Shown: positions 17,445 through 26,599 of the stretch, in pieces
Layout: every line of letters begins with the position of its first letter
Position numbering within the stretch: the stretch's first letter is position 1
NCBI GenBank assembly: GCA_030447245.1
Contig: JAUJPG010000007.1
Coordinates: 1-64,000, forward strand
DNA: 64,000 nucleotides
Direction of reading: 5' to 3'
Origin: Chloroflexota bacterium
GTDB taxonomy: Bacteria > Chloroflexota > UBA6077 > JACCZL01
The notes under the pieces: generated by a model
The model's input: the letters and a program-made list of their open reading frames with translations, nothing else
What the model was told of the DNA's origin: nothing
Database searches by the model: none
Program-made: the position numbers and the translations under genes

Positions 17445-18650
17445 CGATTTCCGCCGAGCCACGGCCTCCCGGGGCGCACGCGGCGGAGCGACCGTTTCAG
17501 CGCCCTTGGTATGGTCGTCGCGGACCCCCACGTCCGGCTTCAACAGACCGCCAGTCCCAGCCGCGTCCGGCCCAGCCGGCTGCGTCGGCCATCGCGGAGC
17601 GGGCTCACTCGAACGTCGCAGACATCCTGCCGATCACCCTGATCCTGCTGTTCGGCATCGCGGCCCGCGCCGGCTTCATCCTGTTCGGCGCGCCGGGTAC
17701 CATCATGAAGGACAGCGCAAGCTACTTCGTGCCGGCAGGGGATCTCGCCCACGGTCTGGATTCGACCTCGAACTTCGACGCACGCTCGCCTATCCGTGGT
17801 TTGTTGCCGCTGCCTGTGGATCTTGGGTGACGGTCTGGACCGTCGTGCGCGACGCAGCATCACCGGCCTGGCGACCGTGGTCGGCACGTACCTGATGGGC
17901 CTACCTGCCGTTCGGCCGAGCGGCCGGCTTCGCGGCCGGCCTGCTCACCTCCTTGGCCGCCTCCTCTGTTGATCTTCGAGCATTATGTCATGCCAGAGGC
18001 CCTGTTCACCTGCCTGCTGGTCCTGGGCACGGTGGCGCTCCTCCAAGGGCTGCGATCTGCCCGTCTGGTCTGGTACGCGTACCGGGCGGCGCCCTCTGGG
18101 CGTGGCGGCACTTACGCGGTCCGCATTGCGCAGCTCGTCGTCGTGCTCGCTGCTCGTGCTGCTCGTCGGCCGTCCGCCGCACGCCATCTTGCGACCCACG
18201 CTCGCGGCCGGAGCAGCCCTCGCCAGGGTGATCATGCCCTGGGTGGCGACGGTCTACGCCGAGTACGGGATCGTCTCGACCGCGACACTTGGCGAGCCGT
18301 TGATCTTCCGCACCGTGCATCAAGATCGCGTTTCCGTCTCCCGGATGCGCTGCTTGATCCGTATCCAGAACGCGATCGGAACGAGGCACGCCGCACGGTG
18401 ATCGAGATGGCCGGGTAGTCGGCCAACCCGAGCGCCATCGTCCATCGACTCCGCCGCGACCTCCGATGTCCCGCCGATGCCGACGCCGCCTTGCGAGACG
18501 TAGCGTTTGAGGTCATTCGGGAGCAGCCGGGCTACTTCGTGCTCAGCACGGCCCGCCTGACCGCCGCCCCGTTCGCGGGGCGCTACGAGGGGCTCCACCT
18601 GAGTTGGACGAATCGCCGCGACTCCTGCCGGAGGAAGCGACAGCAAGAGC
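17445..18650 (+). pseudogene. Broken GT-C glycosyltransferase, inverted degenerate copy
   Basis: Plus-strand, frameshifted relative of the minus-strand gene at 20397-21919. Recognisable pieces in changing frames are IMKDSASYFVPAGDLAHGLD, the IFEHYVMPEALFTCLLVLGT segment, GEPLIFRTVHQD and IREQPGYFVLSTARLTA. An in-frame TAG interrupts the segment at about 18417. The end runs directly into the second copy of the MptA/B-like gene. No functional product is expected. Confidence 0.7.
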
Positions 18651-20520
18651 GCGACACTCGGACCCGCCGACACTAGGGAGTGTCTACCATCAGATCCTCG
18701 ATAGCCAACACCTAGGCGCACGATCGGCTGCCGCCAGCCTGATCGCCTGCGCTTTTCTGAGCGTCGGAATCTACGTAGCCGTCTTTGTTACTGCCGGAAG
18801 ACTGCATTCGGCTGTCCGAACGGGTGCAGAGGATCTCTTTCCAGTCTCAAGCCTGCTCCTCGAAGCAGTCGCGGCGGACGGCCGAACTCCGGCGGCGCGG
18901 CATGCGGCCGCGGCGCCTCCTTTCCTGCTGCTCGCGACCGCCCTGTTCCTGCTGTACGTGGTAGCCCTCGCCATCTCTCCAGGCCGCTGGACAATGCGCG
19001 CCATCGCAGCCGCCGTGATCGCGGGTGGGGCATTCCAGGTACTGGCCCTGCTGTCCCCGTGGATGCTCTCGACGGATGTCTATTCCTATGCCATCTATGG
19101 CCGTATCTTCGGCGTCTACCACGCGAGCCCGTACGTCGACGTTCCCGCCCAGTACCCGGGCGACCCATACCTACCGCACGTGTTCTGGAAGTACGCGCCG
19201 AGCTACTACGGTCCGCTCTGGACAATCCTGAGTGGAGCGGCGGTTCGCCTGGCTGGTGAGGACGCCGCCGTCGGCGTGTTTGCACTACGGATGTTTGCCG
19301 CGGCCAGCGCACTCGGCACTGCCCTCGCTGTGACGGCCGTAGCCTATCGGAGCTCGCGCGACTGGGCGTTGACGGCCGCGGTGCTCGTGGGCTGGAACCC
19401 GTTGACGGTCATTGAGGGTGGGCTCAGTGGCCACAATGACCTGCTGATGTCCTTTCTGACGGCGTGCGGATTTCTCTTGCTGGCCACCGGCTGGCCCGCG
19501 CTGGCTGTCGGAGCCATCCTCCTCGCGGGGCTGGTCAAGTACGTCGCTCTGGCGATGATCCCCCTCGTGGTCGTGTTTGTGGTGCGCACGCTGCAAGGCT
19601 GGCGGGCCCGTGCAGGCTTTGTCGCACGGGCCGTGCTGCTCAGCGCCACTCTCGGGTGGGCAGTGCTTGCGCCGACGTGGATCGGTCCCGCGACACTGGG
19701 GGTGGCAACCCTGGGGGCTGGGAGCGATCGTTACACGAACTCGCTAGCAGAGCTCGTCCTGGGCGAGCTGCGCGTGTTGCTCGGCGAGACGCGCGAGGAC
19801 ACCGAGGTGCCGCTCCAGTTTCGTGGGTGGTGGGTCGCCACGCACAGGCCGGCGCCGCTGCACTCCGGGCGTGACGAACGTTCGGAGCTGATCGCGACCG
19901 TGGAGCCATGGACCGAACTGCTCGTAATCGGCGTGGAGCGCCTGGGCTGGATGCGCGTGTACGCGCCGGACCTTGAGCGCAGCGCCTTTGTGCCATCCTC
20001 GGCGGTTGGCCCGATTGACCGGCCGACGCGCTTCGACGATCATGCGGGCGTGCTGGCTCGCGAACGTGGACCCTCGGGTAGCCCCGCCACCATGGAAGCG
20101 AACCGCCTCATCCGGCTGGTCGGCTGGGGCGCTTTCGGCGCTGTCTGGCTGGCTGCGCTTGTCGTCGGTACGTCAACGCTCGGTGGCCTGGCACGGGGCT
20201 GGACGGCCGCCTTGCTGGCGCTGTTCTATCTGGGGTCGGCCTGGTTCTGGCCCTGGTATGTGGTCTGGGCGCTCGTACCAGCGGCGCTCAGCCCTGCCGC
20301 GGCTATCAGTCGCCTAGTGGTCCTGCTCTCGTGGGGCGTGCTGGTCCTGTACGTCGCCCTCGGCTTTGGCGAAACTGACCTCTGGTTCCTCCAAACTTAC
20401 CGCGCACTCGCCGTCTTTGGGGCACCCGTGGCGCTCTTCCTGCTCGATGGGTCGATCCGCTGGCTCGCGGCGTGGGTGAGGCGGAGTATCGCGGCGGCCC
20501 CGCCGGCAGCAACCGTGTAG
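18604..20520 (+). CDS. GT-C membrane glycosyltransferase, MptA/B-like, with SH3-like insert (copy 2)
   Basis: Same protein as copy 1 from the first membrane segment onward, including the DVYSYAIYGRIFGVYHASPY loop and the SH3-like insert. Only the N-terminal 60 or so residues differ. The open frame begins at a TTG at 18604 that lies inside the inverted-repeat remnant, and no start with a ribosome site is visible, so the true N-terminus is uncertain. The 3' end overlaps the convergent gene at 20397 by 124 bp, as in copy 1. Confidence 0.65.
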   Translation: MDESPRLLPEEATARARHSDPPTLGSVYHQILDSQHLGARSAAASLIACAFLSVGIYVAVFVTAGRLHSAVRTGAEDLFPVSSLLLEAVAADGRTPAARHAAAAPPFLLLATALFLLYVVALAISPGRWTMRAIAAAVIAGGAFQVLALLSPWMLSTDVYSYAIYGRIFGVYHASPYVDVPAQYPGDPYLPHVFWKYAPSYYGPLWTILSGAAVRLAGEDAAVGVFALRMFAAASALGTALAVTAVAYRSSRDWALTAAVLVGWNPLTVIEGGLSGHNDLLMSFLTACGFLLLATGWPALAVGAILLAGLVKYVALAMIPLVVVFVVRTLQGWRARAGFVARAVLLSATLGWAVLAPTWIGPATLGVATLGAGSDRYTNSLAELVLGELRVLLGETREDTEVPLQFRGWWVATHRPAPLHSGRDERSELIATVEPWTELLVIGVERLGWMRVYAPDLERSAFVPSSAVGPIDRPTRFDDHAGVLARERGPSGSPATMEANRLIRLVGWGAFGAVWLAALVVGTSTLGGLARGWTAALLALFYLGSAWFWPWYVVWALVPAALSPAAAISRLVVLLSWGVLVLYVALGFGETDLWFLQTYRALAVFGAPVALFLLDGSIRWLAAWVRRSIAAAPPAATV

Positions 20521-20818
20521 AGGAACGGATCGGCCGGGTATCGGAAGCGGGGGACCGCCCCTGAAAAGATGGTGCAGGTCAGCAGTAAGGCTACCGCGGA
20601 GAGCGCAACAAGTAGTCCGGGCCGCCAGTCCTGGAGCCGGTAGGATGCGACGCACCCAGCCAGAAACAACATGGCGAGCAAGCCGCTCCAGAGCGCCGGC
20701 TGCACCAACGCAACGACCCGCTCTACATCATCGTAGGCGTCCCGCTGTGCCGGCGTCGCAGGCTGGATCAAGTGCCGCACACGCGGCTCGGATTGCCAGT
20801 TTTCCAGGGTATCTTCGC
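18809..20818 (+). repeat. Long direct repeat, copy 2
   Basis: Partner of the repeat at 13896-15905, offset 4913 bp, with no difference seen by eye. The last mismatch on the left is at 18808 (T, against A in copy 1) and the first on the right at 20819. Confidence 0.9.
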
Positions 20819-21919
20819 CGCGGTCGCGGCGGTCGTCCAGCTCAGGTGGAGCCCCTCGTAGCGCCCCGCGAACAGGGCGGCGGTCAGGCGGGCCGTGCTG
20901 AGCACGAAGTAGCCCGGCTGCTCCCGAATGACCTCAAACGCTACGTCTCGCAAGGCGGCGTCGGCATCGGCCCGGGACATCCGGAGGTCGCGGCGGAGTC
21001 GATGGACGATGGCGCTCGGGTTGGCCCGACTGCCGGCCATCTCGATCACCGTGCGGCGTGCCTCGTTCCGATCGCGTTCTGGATACGGATCAAGCGACGC
21101 ATCCGGGAGGCGGAAGCCGCGATCTTGATGCACGGTGCGGAAGATCAACGGCTCGCCAAGTGTCGCGCCGGTCGAGACGATCCCGTACTCGGCGTAGACC
21201 GTCGCCACCCAGGGCATGATCACCACGGCGAGGGCTGCTCCGGCCGCGAGCGTGGGTCGCAAGATGGCGTGCGGCGGACGGCCGACGAGCAGCAGCACGA
21301 GCGGCAAGAGCACGACGACGAGCTGCGCAGCCGGACGCGTAAGTGCCGCCACGCCCAGGAGGGCGCCGCCGGCGGCGTACCAGACCAGACGGGCAGATCG
21401 CAGCCCTTGGAGCAGCGCCACCGTGCCCAGGACCAGCAGGCAGGTGAACAGGGCCTCTGGCATGACATAATGCTCGAAGATCAACAGAGGGCCGGCCAGG
21501 GAGGTGAGCAGGCCGGCAGCGAAGCCGACCGCTCGGCCGAACGTGAGTAGGCCCATCAGGTACGTGCCGACCGCGGTCGCCAGGCCCAGAACGTGCTGCA
21601 CCGCTGCGAGCGGCACAAGGTCGTCGCCAAAGATCCCGAGCACAGCGGCAACAAACCATGGATAGGCAGGCGTGCGTCGAAGTTCGAGGTCGAAATCCAG
21701 GCCGTGGGCGAGATCCCAGGCCGGCACGAAGTAGCTTGCGCTGTCCTTCATGATGAACACCGGCGCGCCGAACAGGATAACGGCGCGGGCCCCGGTGCCG
21801 AACAGCAGGATTAGGGCGATCGGCAGGATGTCCGGCGTTCGCGCGAGCCGCTCCGCTATAGGCGACGCAGCCCGACGGGCCGGACGCGGCGGGGACTGGC
21901 AGTCTGTTGACTTGGACAT
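20397..21919 (-). CDS. GT39-like GT-C membrane glycosyltransferase, near-intact with one frameshift
   Basis: The most complete copy of the gene found degenerate at 15.5-16.9 and 17.4-18.65 kb. I start it at the ATG at 21919. Residues run through about ten membrane segments with GT39-like features (MKDSASYFVPAWDLAHGLD, RRTPAYPWFVAA). Near 20830 the frame breaks: one reading ends at 20768 while the adjacent frame continues as LENWQSEPRVRHLIQPATPA to 20397. One missing base in the ACGACCGCCGCG stretch would restore about 508 residues. Whether this is a sequencing error or a real mutation is open. Confidence 0.65.
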
Positions 21920-22015
21920 GGGGGTCCGCGACGACCATACCAGAGACGCTGAAACAGGAACAACTCCGCCGCATTGCGCCCCGGGGAGGCCGTGTCTCGG
22001 CGGAAATCGCTCCGG

Positions 22016-22021
22016 TATAAT
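22016..22021 (+). promoter_or_regulatory. -10 box of the sugar dehydrogenase lipoprotein gene
   Basis: A perfect TATAAT ends 10 nt before the ATG at 22032, so the 5' UTR can be only a few bases. No Shine-Dalgarno sequence is visible. It lies in the 112-bp gap between divergent genes. Confidence 0.5.
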
Positions 22022-22031
22022 TCCGCCGCCG

Positions 22032-23165
22032 ATGAGAGGGCTGACGCGCGCGCTGGTCGTGGGAATGGTCCTGGCTGCCGTCGCAGGCTGTCGACCATCG
22101 ACCCAGGCAGTAGTGCCCACAACATCAGCCACTCCGGAGTCGAAGGCGAACTCCTCCGCCGCGCTCGCCACCGCCGCGCGCCCGCCGGTGGTCGAGCCCC
22201 GCTCCTATCTTGAAGGGGTGATGCTGCCGGTCAGCCTGACATTCGCGCCCGACGGGCGGCTATTCTTCGCCGAAGTCAATAGCGGTCGGATTCGAATAGC
22301 GGACCAGGGGGCTCTCAGGCCTGAGCCGTTTGCCACCCTCCAGGTAGCGGAGGGCCGCGAGCACGGGCTGCTTGGGATCACCCTTGACCCGCGTTTCACC
22401 GACAATGGGTACGTGTACGCCTACTACACCGTGCCCAAGAAGAACGGGAAGCCAGACTTCAATAGAGTGGTTCGGTTCACCGAGCAGGACGGTGTTGGCA
22501 GCGATCTCCAGGTCCTGTTCGACAAGATTCCGGCTGACTCCAAGGGATCCCATAACGGGGGGCGGCTGCGTTTCGGACCGGATGGGAAGCTGTACGTGTC
22601 GACGGGCACTCCGGGTGACGAGGGCGGGCGGGCGCAGGAGATGACCGTCCTGGAGGGTAAGATCCTTCGGCTCAATGCCGATGGATCCATCCCGGCGGAC
22701 AACCCGTCGCCTGGATCCCCGGTCTACGCGCGCGGACTTCGGAATCCGTACGGCATGGACTTCCATCCGCGGACAGGCCAGTTGTACTCGGTCGACAACG
22801 GACCGAAAGGCTATGACGAACTGAACGTCATCCACCCGGGCGGCAACTACGGAACTCCGCTGGTTGTTGGCGCGCCGGGTGACCCCCGTTTTGTCGATCC
22901 GATGTGGACGTCCGGCGCCGAGCGGCTCGGCCTTTCCGGCCTGGCGTTCTACAGCGGCCAGCAACTGCCGGAGTACCGGGGCGACATGTTCTTCTGTCTC
23001 TGGAATGCCGGGTTGCTGCGCCGCGTCCGTCTTGGCGCCCCTGAGCAGGACCGGATTGAGGAGATGGAAGATCTCGCGGCTGACTGCCGGCTCGACGTGG
23101 CGGAAGGACTGGATGGCGCGCTCTACGTCGCGGGCATCAATCGAATCCAACGCATCGGCCGGTGA
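22032..23165 (+). CDS. PQQ-dependent sugar dehydrogenase family lipoprotein
   Basis: Secreted lipoprotein of 377 residues with a soluble aldose/sorbosone dehydrogenase (GSDH/YliI) beta-propeller. Residues 1-20 form a signal peptide ending in the lipobox VAGC, with Cys20 as lipid site. Propeller motifs include EHGLLGITLDPRFTDNGYVY, GSHNGGRLRFGPDGKLYVS and YARGLRNPYGMDF. The family oxidises sugars with PQQ and passes electrons to the respiratory chain; substrate specificity is unknown. The upstream part of this gene is echoed in the inverted-repeat hinge at 17 kb. It is the lspA-type substrate in this window. Confidence 0.85.
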   Translation: MRGLTRALVVGMVLAAVAGCRPSTQAVVPTTSATPESKANSSAALATAARPPVVEPRSYLEGVMLPVSLTFAPDGRLFFAEVNSGRIRIADQGALRPEPFATLQVAEGREHGLLGITLDPRFTDNGYVYAYYTVPKKNGKPDFNRVVRFTEQDGVGSDLQVLFDKIPADSKGSHNGGRLRFGPDGKLYVSTGTPGDEGGRAQEMTVLEGKILRLNADGSIPADNPSPGSPVYARGLRNPYGMDFHPRTGQLYSVDNGPKGYDELNVIHPGGNYGTPLVVGAPGDPRFVDPMWTSGAERLGLSGLAFYSGQQLPEYRGDMFFCLWNAGLLRRVRLGAPEQDRIEEMEDLAADCRLDVAEGLDGALYVAGINRIQRIGR

Positions 23166-23200
23166 CGCGAGACCCGCCCGTGGGACCTAGTGGTAGATAT

Positions 23201-24265
23201 ATGAAGCATTATCTCTACCACTCCTCTTCGCGAGACTCCGCGCGCTCCTTCCCGGCGCTGCTGGATGCTGAGCGTCTCTTCCTCGACAGTCTGGCCGGTC
23301 GTTCGCCACGCACCACGTCGACCTACCGCTCCGGGCTTGGGCGCTTCCGCGAATTCCTGCAAGCTCGTGGCATCGATCCCCTGGCCGTGACGACCGACCG
23401 GTTCGGTCCAGACGAGCTCGAGCGTTTTTACACCTGGTTGGTGCGTGCCTACGGCCGTGACGATCGCTTCACCGTGGTCACCTACGTCGCTGGTGTGCGC
23501 GCCTTTTTTCGCTTTCTTGCCCGCCGGCGCCTGCTGCCCGAGACGGTCTCGTTTGAAGAGCTGCGCGACAACCTGCGTGAGGTACTCGGGCGTGTCCCTT
23601 ACAAGACGCCACGTATTGACGATCGGCTAGCCCTGATCGTCACCTACGTGGATGGGCTGGAGCTGCCGCCCGCGCACGGACCGGGCCAGGCCCGACTGGA
23701 GCTGCTGCGAGACCGAGCGATGATCCGCACGCTCTTCGCGACTGGCATGCGCCGGGAGGAGGTCGCCTCGCTTGACCGAGCCGACCTCCAGGATGGCCGG
23801 GCGCGCCAGGCGATCGTGACCGGCAAGGGCCACAAGGAGCGGCTCGTGTTTTTCGACGACACCGCGCTCAGGGCAATCCGCGATTATGTCGAGGCCCGCG
23901 GCGACACGTACAGTCCCCTATTCCTGCGCCATGACAAGGGCCGCGGCAGACCCGGCGCGGGCGGCCGGCACTTCCGCCTCTCTGCACAGTCGGTCTGGGG
24001 CGTGGTCAAGAAGTACGCGGCCGCTGTCGGCGTCCCGGCCAGCACGCATGATTTCCGGCACGCAAAGGCGAGCGTCATGCTCAATCGCGGCGCCAAGCTC
24101 TCCGAAGTCCAGGATATCCTCGGGCACGCATCCCCCGAGACAACGAAGCGGATCTACGCCCATTATGAAGTGTCACACCTGCGCGACGTCTTCGATCGAT
24201 TCAGCGCTTCCGCCGAGGAACTGGTTGAGGCGCTCGAGGAGCCACCGCCTGCGCCGCTGGCCTAG
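23201..24265 (+). CDS. Tyrosine recombinase (phage integrase / Xer-like)
   Basis: Site-specific recombinase of 354 residues with a complete active site: Arg184 (TGMRREEV), Lys209 (TGKGHKE), His283 and Arg286 (HDFRH), His309 (LGHAS) and nucleophile Tyr319 (IYAHYE). The N-terminal SAM-like core-binding domain spans about residues 30-135. I chose the ATG at 23201; an in-frame GTG at 23162 overlaps the previous stop. No phage genes, att sites or inverted repeats surround it, so it could be the chromosomal Xer enzyme or a relic integrase. Confidence 0.83.
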   Translation: MKHYLYHSSSRDSARSFPALLDAERLFLDSLAGRSPRTTSTYRSGLGRFREFLQARGIDPLAVTTDRFGPDELERFYTWLVRAYGRDDRFTVVTYVAGVRAFFRFLARRRLLPETVSFEELRDNLREVLGRVPYKTPRIDDRLALIVTYVDGLELPPAHGPGQARLELLRDRAMIRTLFATGMRREEVASLDRADLQDGRARQAIVTGKGHKERLVFFDDTALRAIRDYVEARGDTYSPLFLRHDKGRGRPGAGGRHFRLSAQSVWGVVKKYAAAVGVPASTHDFRHAKASVMLNRGAKLSEVQDILGHASPETTKRIYAHYEVSHLRDVFDRFSASAEELVEALEEPPPAPLA

Positions 24266-24331
24266 ATAAGCCCGAGTATCACTGGCCCACCGTCCGGACG
24301 CGCCGCTAGAATCCAGGAAAGGAGGACAGCC

Positions 24332-25609
24332 GTGTCCCCGGCCCAACGTCGCGCCGCCTTCCGCCACGTGGCGCTATCAAGCGTCATCGCCGTGCTCGCA
24401 TTCGGGGCGGCGTTCATCAGCGGCTACCTCTTTGGTCGAGCGGACGACGGCCCTAACAAGAGCCCGATCGCGGCGCTGGTTGCCCCGCTGGACCGGCTCG
24501 CGCCTTCGCCGATCCGCGCCAACAGCGCCGACGACGTGCTTTCCGACGACGAGCAGCAGCGGATGGGGGTGTTCTGGGAGACCTGGGGCACCCTGGAGCG
24601 CGAGTTCTACAACCGCGACGGCATCGATCGTCAGAAGATGATCTATGGCGCGACCAAGGGCATGGTGGACGCTGTAGGCGACCCGCACACGGTGTATCAG
24701 ACCCCCAGCAGCCGTGAGATCAGCGACGCGGACCTGCGCGGCCACTTCGACGGAATTGGCATCCACGTCGACATGCGGGACGGCAAGCTCACCGTCGTGG
24801 CGCCGATTGAGGGGTCACCCGCCGATGCGGCCGGGCTGCGGCCCGGCGACGTGGTCACGCATGCCGATGGCCAGCCGCTGGCTGGAAAGACGCTGAACGA
24901 CACCGTCCTACTGATCCGCGGTCCGCGCGGGACCGTCGTCAGTCTCACCGTCTCGCGTGTCGCGGTACCTGAGCCGCTCACGTTCGCCGTCACCCGAGCC
25001 GAGATCCGCATCGAATCCGTGAAGACGCGGATGCTCGATGAGGGCGTCGGGTACGTGCGCATCAGCAGCTTCGGCAGCAACACTGGCGGTGAAGCGGCAC
25101 GGTTAGTCAAGGAGCTGCTCGAACGGGAACCGCGCGGGCTGGTGATCGACCTGCGGTCGAACCCCGGCGGCTACCTGCACGCGGCCGTCGAAGTAGCCAA
25201 CCAGTTCATCGATGGTGGAGTGGTCCTCTACCAGGCCAGCGGCAACGGTGATCGCCAAACCTACCGCTCCGAGCGCGGCGGCGTGGCTACCGACGCGCGC
25301 CTGGTAGTTCTTGTCAACAAGGGCACTGCGAGTGCCTCGGAGATCCTTGCAGCGGCGTTGCGTGACAACGGGCGCGCGGTACTCATGGGCGAGCAGACAT
25401 TCGGCAAGGGGACGGTCCAGAACGTCCACCAGCTCAGCGACGGCTCCGGCTTGAGGGTGACCACGGCCCAGTGGCTGACGCCGATGGAGCGGCCGATTCA
25501 GGGTGTTGGAATTGCCCCGGATATTGTCGTTGTCAGCCCGATCGACCCGACTAGCACCACCGACCCGGTGCTGGAGGCCGCGGTCAAGCACCTGCTGGGC
25601 GGGTCTTGA
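24332..25609 (+). CDS. C-terminal processing peptidase, S41 family
   Basis: Serine protease of 425 residues for extracytoplasmic protein processing. It has an N-terminal membrane anchor (about residues 12-32), a PDZ domain (about 130-215, DGIGIHVDMRDGKLTVV and PGDVVTHADGQPL), and the S41 catalytic core with the Ser-Lys dyad predicted at Ser334 (KGTASASEIL) and Lys359 (FGKGTVQN). The GTG start follows a strong AAAGGAGG. Its stop overlaps the smpB start as TGATG, so the two are translationally coupled. Confidence 0.9.
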   Translation: MSPAQRRAAFRHVALSSVIAVLAFGAAFISGYLFGRADDGPNKSPIAALVAPLDRLAPSPIRANSADDVLSDDEQQRMGVFWETWGTLEREFYNRDGIDRQKMIYGATKGMVDAVGDPHTVYQTPSSREISDADLRGHFDGIGIHVDMRDGKLTVVAPIEGSPADAAGLRPGDVVTHADGQPLAGKTLNDTVLLIRGPRGTVVSLTVSRVAVPEPLTFAVTRAEIRIESVKTRMLDEGVGYVRISSFGSNTGGEAARLVKELLEREPRGLVIDLRSNPGGYLHAAVEVANQFIDGGVVLYQASGNGDRQTYRSERGGVATDARLVVLVNKGTASASEILAAALRDNGRAVLMGEQTFGKGTVQNVHQLSDGSGLRVTTAQWLTPMERPIQGVGIAPDIVVVSPIDPTSTTDPVLEAAVKHLLGGS

Positions 25610-26145
25610 TGGCGCCGAAGGCCGCGACCCCGACGACGTCGCCCGCGGCGGCGGCGTCGACCTCGTCGAACGAGCGCCCTGCCGAGAGAATCCTGGTCGC
25701 AAATCGCAAGGCGTACCACGACTACCACATTCTGGAGTCGATCGAGGCTGGAATTGCCCTCACCGGCACCGAGATCAAGTCTATCCGAGCCGGGCGCGCC
25801 AATCTCAAGGATGGTTATGCGCGAGTGCAGGGCGGCGAAGCGTGGCTGTATAATGTGCACATCTCCCCGTACGATCAGGGCAACCGCTACAATCACGAGC
25901 CGCTGCGCCCGCGGAAGTTGTTGCTCCATCGTTGGGAGATTGGTAGGCTCGGTGGCAAGAGCGGCGAGCAGGGGCTGACTCTCGTACCGTTGCGCATCTA
26001 CGAGCGCAAGGGCCATGCGAAAGTCGAGCTTGCGGTCGCCCGAGGCAAGCGGCAGTATGACAAGCGGGAGGCGATCGCCGAACGCGATGCTCGCCGAGAG
26101 ATGGACCGAGCAATCAAGGACTCGGCCATCCAACGGGGACGCTAG
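25609..26145 (+). CDS. smpB: SsrA-binding protein
   Basis: Partner of tmRNA in trans-translation. 178 residues with a short low-complexity Ala/Ser/Thr leader, then the SmpB core: VANRKAYHDYHILESIEAG, LTGTEIKSIRAGRANLKDGY, the HISPYDQGN segment, and the basic C-terminal tail ending KRQYDKREAIAERDARREMD. The start overlaps the upstream peptidase stop by one base. The last codons overlap the 5' end of the tmRNA gene by 11 nt, so this message and the tmRNA precursor share sequence. Confidence 0.94.
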   Translation: MAPKAATPTTSPAAAASTSSNERPAERILVANRKAYHDYHILESIEAGIALTGTEIKSIRAGRANLKDGYARVQGGEAWLYNVHISPYDQGNRYNHEPLRPRKLLLHRWEIGRLGGKSGEQGLTLVPLRIYERKGHAKVELAVARGKRQYDKREAIAERDARREMDRAIKDSAIQRGR

Positions 26146-26489
26146 GTTTCGACAGGGGAGGAGGTTAGGAGAACGCAGGCCGAGGCGCCACCGCCCTCGC
26201 TAATCAGGTGGCACGCCAGTAACTGGCACTCCTTCTTACGCTCTGGCCGCTTAATACCGGCCAGCGTCCTCCTGGCCTCACCCCGATGGGTCGGTAACGG
26301 GCGTCACTAAAGTCGGGGCGCTGCGCGCCCGATAGCCTGGTAGGGCGCGCCTAAGACTAACGGGCTGGCAACGCGGCACCCGGTCGGCAGGGGAACGCGG
26401 AGCGAGATTCAAACAGCCGACTATGCCTGTAGTATGTCTCCAACTGAATTGCCTTGGACGGGGAGTTCGATTCTCCCCCGTCTCCACCA
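26135..26489 (+). ncRNA. ssrA: Transfer-messenger RNA (tmRNA)
   Basis: The 5' end GGGGACG pairs with CGTCTCC just before the encoded CCA, and the T-arm GGGAGTTCGATTCTCCC is intact, giving the tRNA-like domain. The segment TTTCGACAGGGG near the 5' end is the usual tmRNA signature. The tag frame reads GTPVTGTPSYALAA then TAA (26210-26254), ending in the classic protease signal; the resume codon is taken as GGC at 26210 but could be one codon off. About 355 nt, one-piece form. The 5' end lies inside smpB. Confidence 0.93.
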
Positions 26490-26494
26490 AAGCA

Positions 26495-26521
26495 GGAGCC
26501 CCGCCGGAACGGCGGGGCTCC
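26495..26521 (+). terminator. Hairpin after ssrA
   Basis: GGAGCCCCGCC and GGCGGGGCTCC form a perfect 11-bp stem with a 5-nt loop starting six bases after the tmRNA CCA. No U-run follows, so it may act as a terminator or a processing stem. Confidence 0.6.
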
Positions 26522-26599
26522 GTGCATGAATGATACGTGCCGCGGTTTGGCCAATTCGAGCGAGCCGAGGCCCCACCGTCGACCGGGTCGCTTCCAATG

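Larger units (their letters stand above)
15906..18660. repeat. Large imperfect inverted repeat, centre near 17.2 kb
   Basis: The left arm (about 15.9-17.2 kb) and right arm (about 17.2-18.66 kb) are degenerate reverse complements, each related to 20.8-22.2 kb. Examples are the CATAATGCTCGAAGATCAAC segment near 16550 and its reverse complement near 17970. Both arms carry many indels, most heavily toward the centre. Confidence 0.7.

Noticed and set aside
20645-21550. 301-residue plus-strand frame
   Set aside because: It lies opposite the GT39-like gene and is rich in Arg, Gln and His, typical of a shadow frame.
23162-24265. Integrative element around the tyrosine recombinase
   Set aside because: No direct repeats, tRNA target, transposition or phage genes are found on either side.
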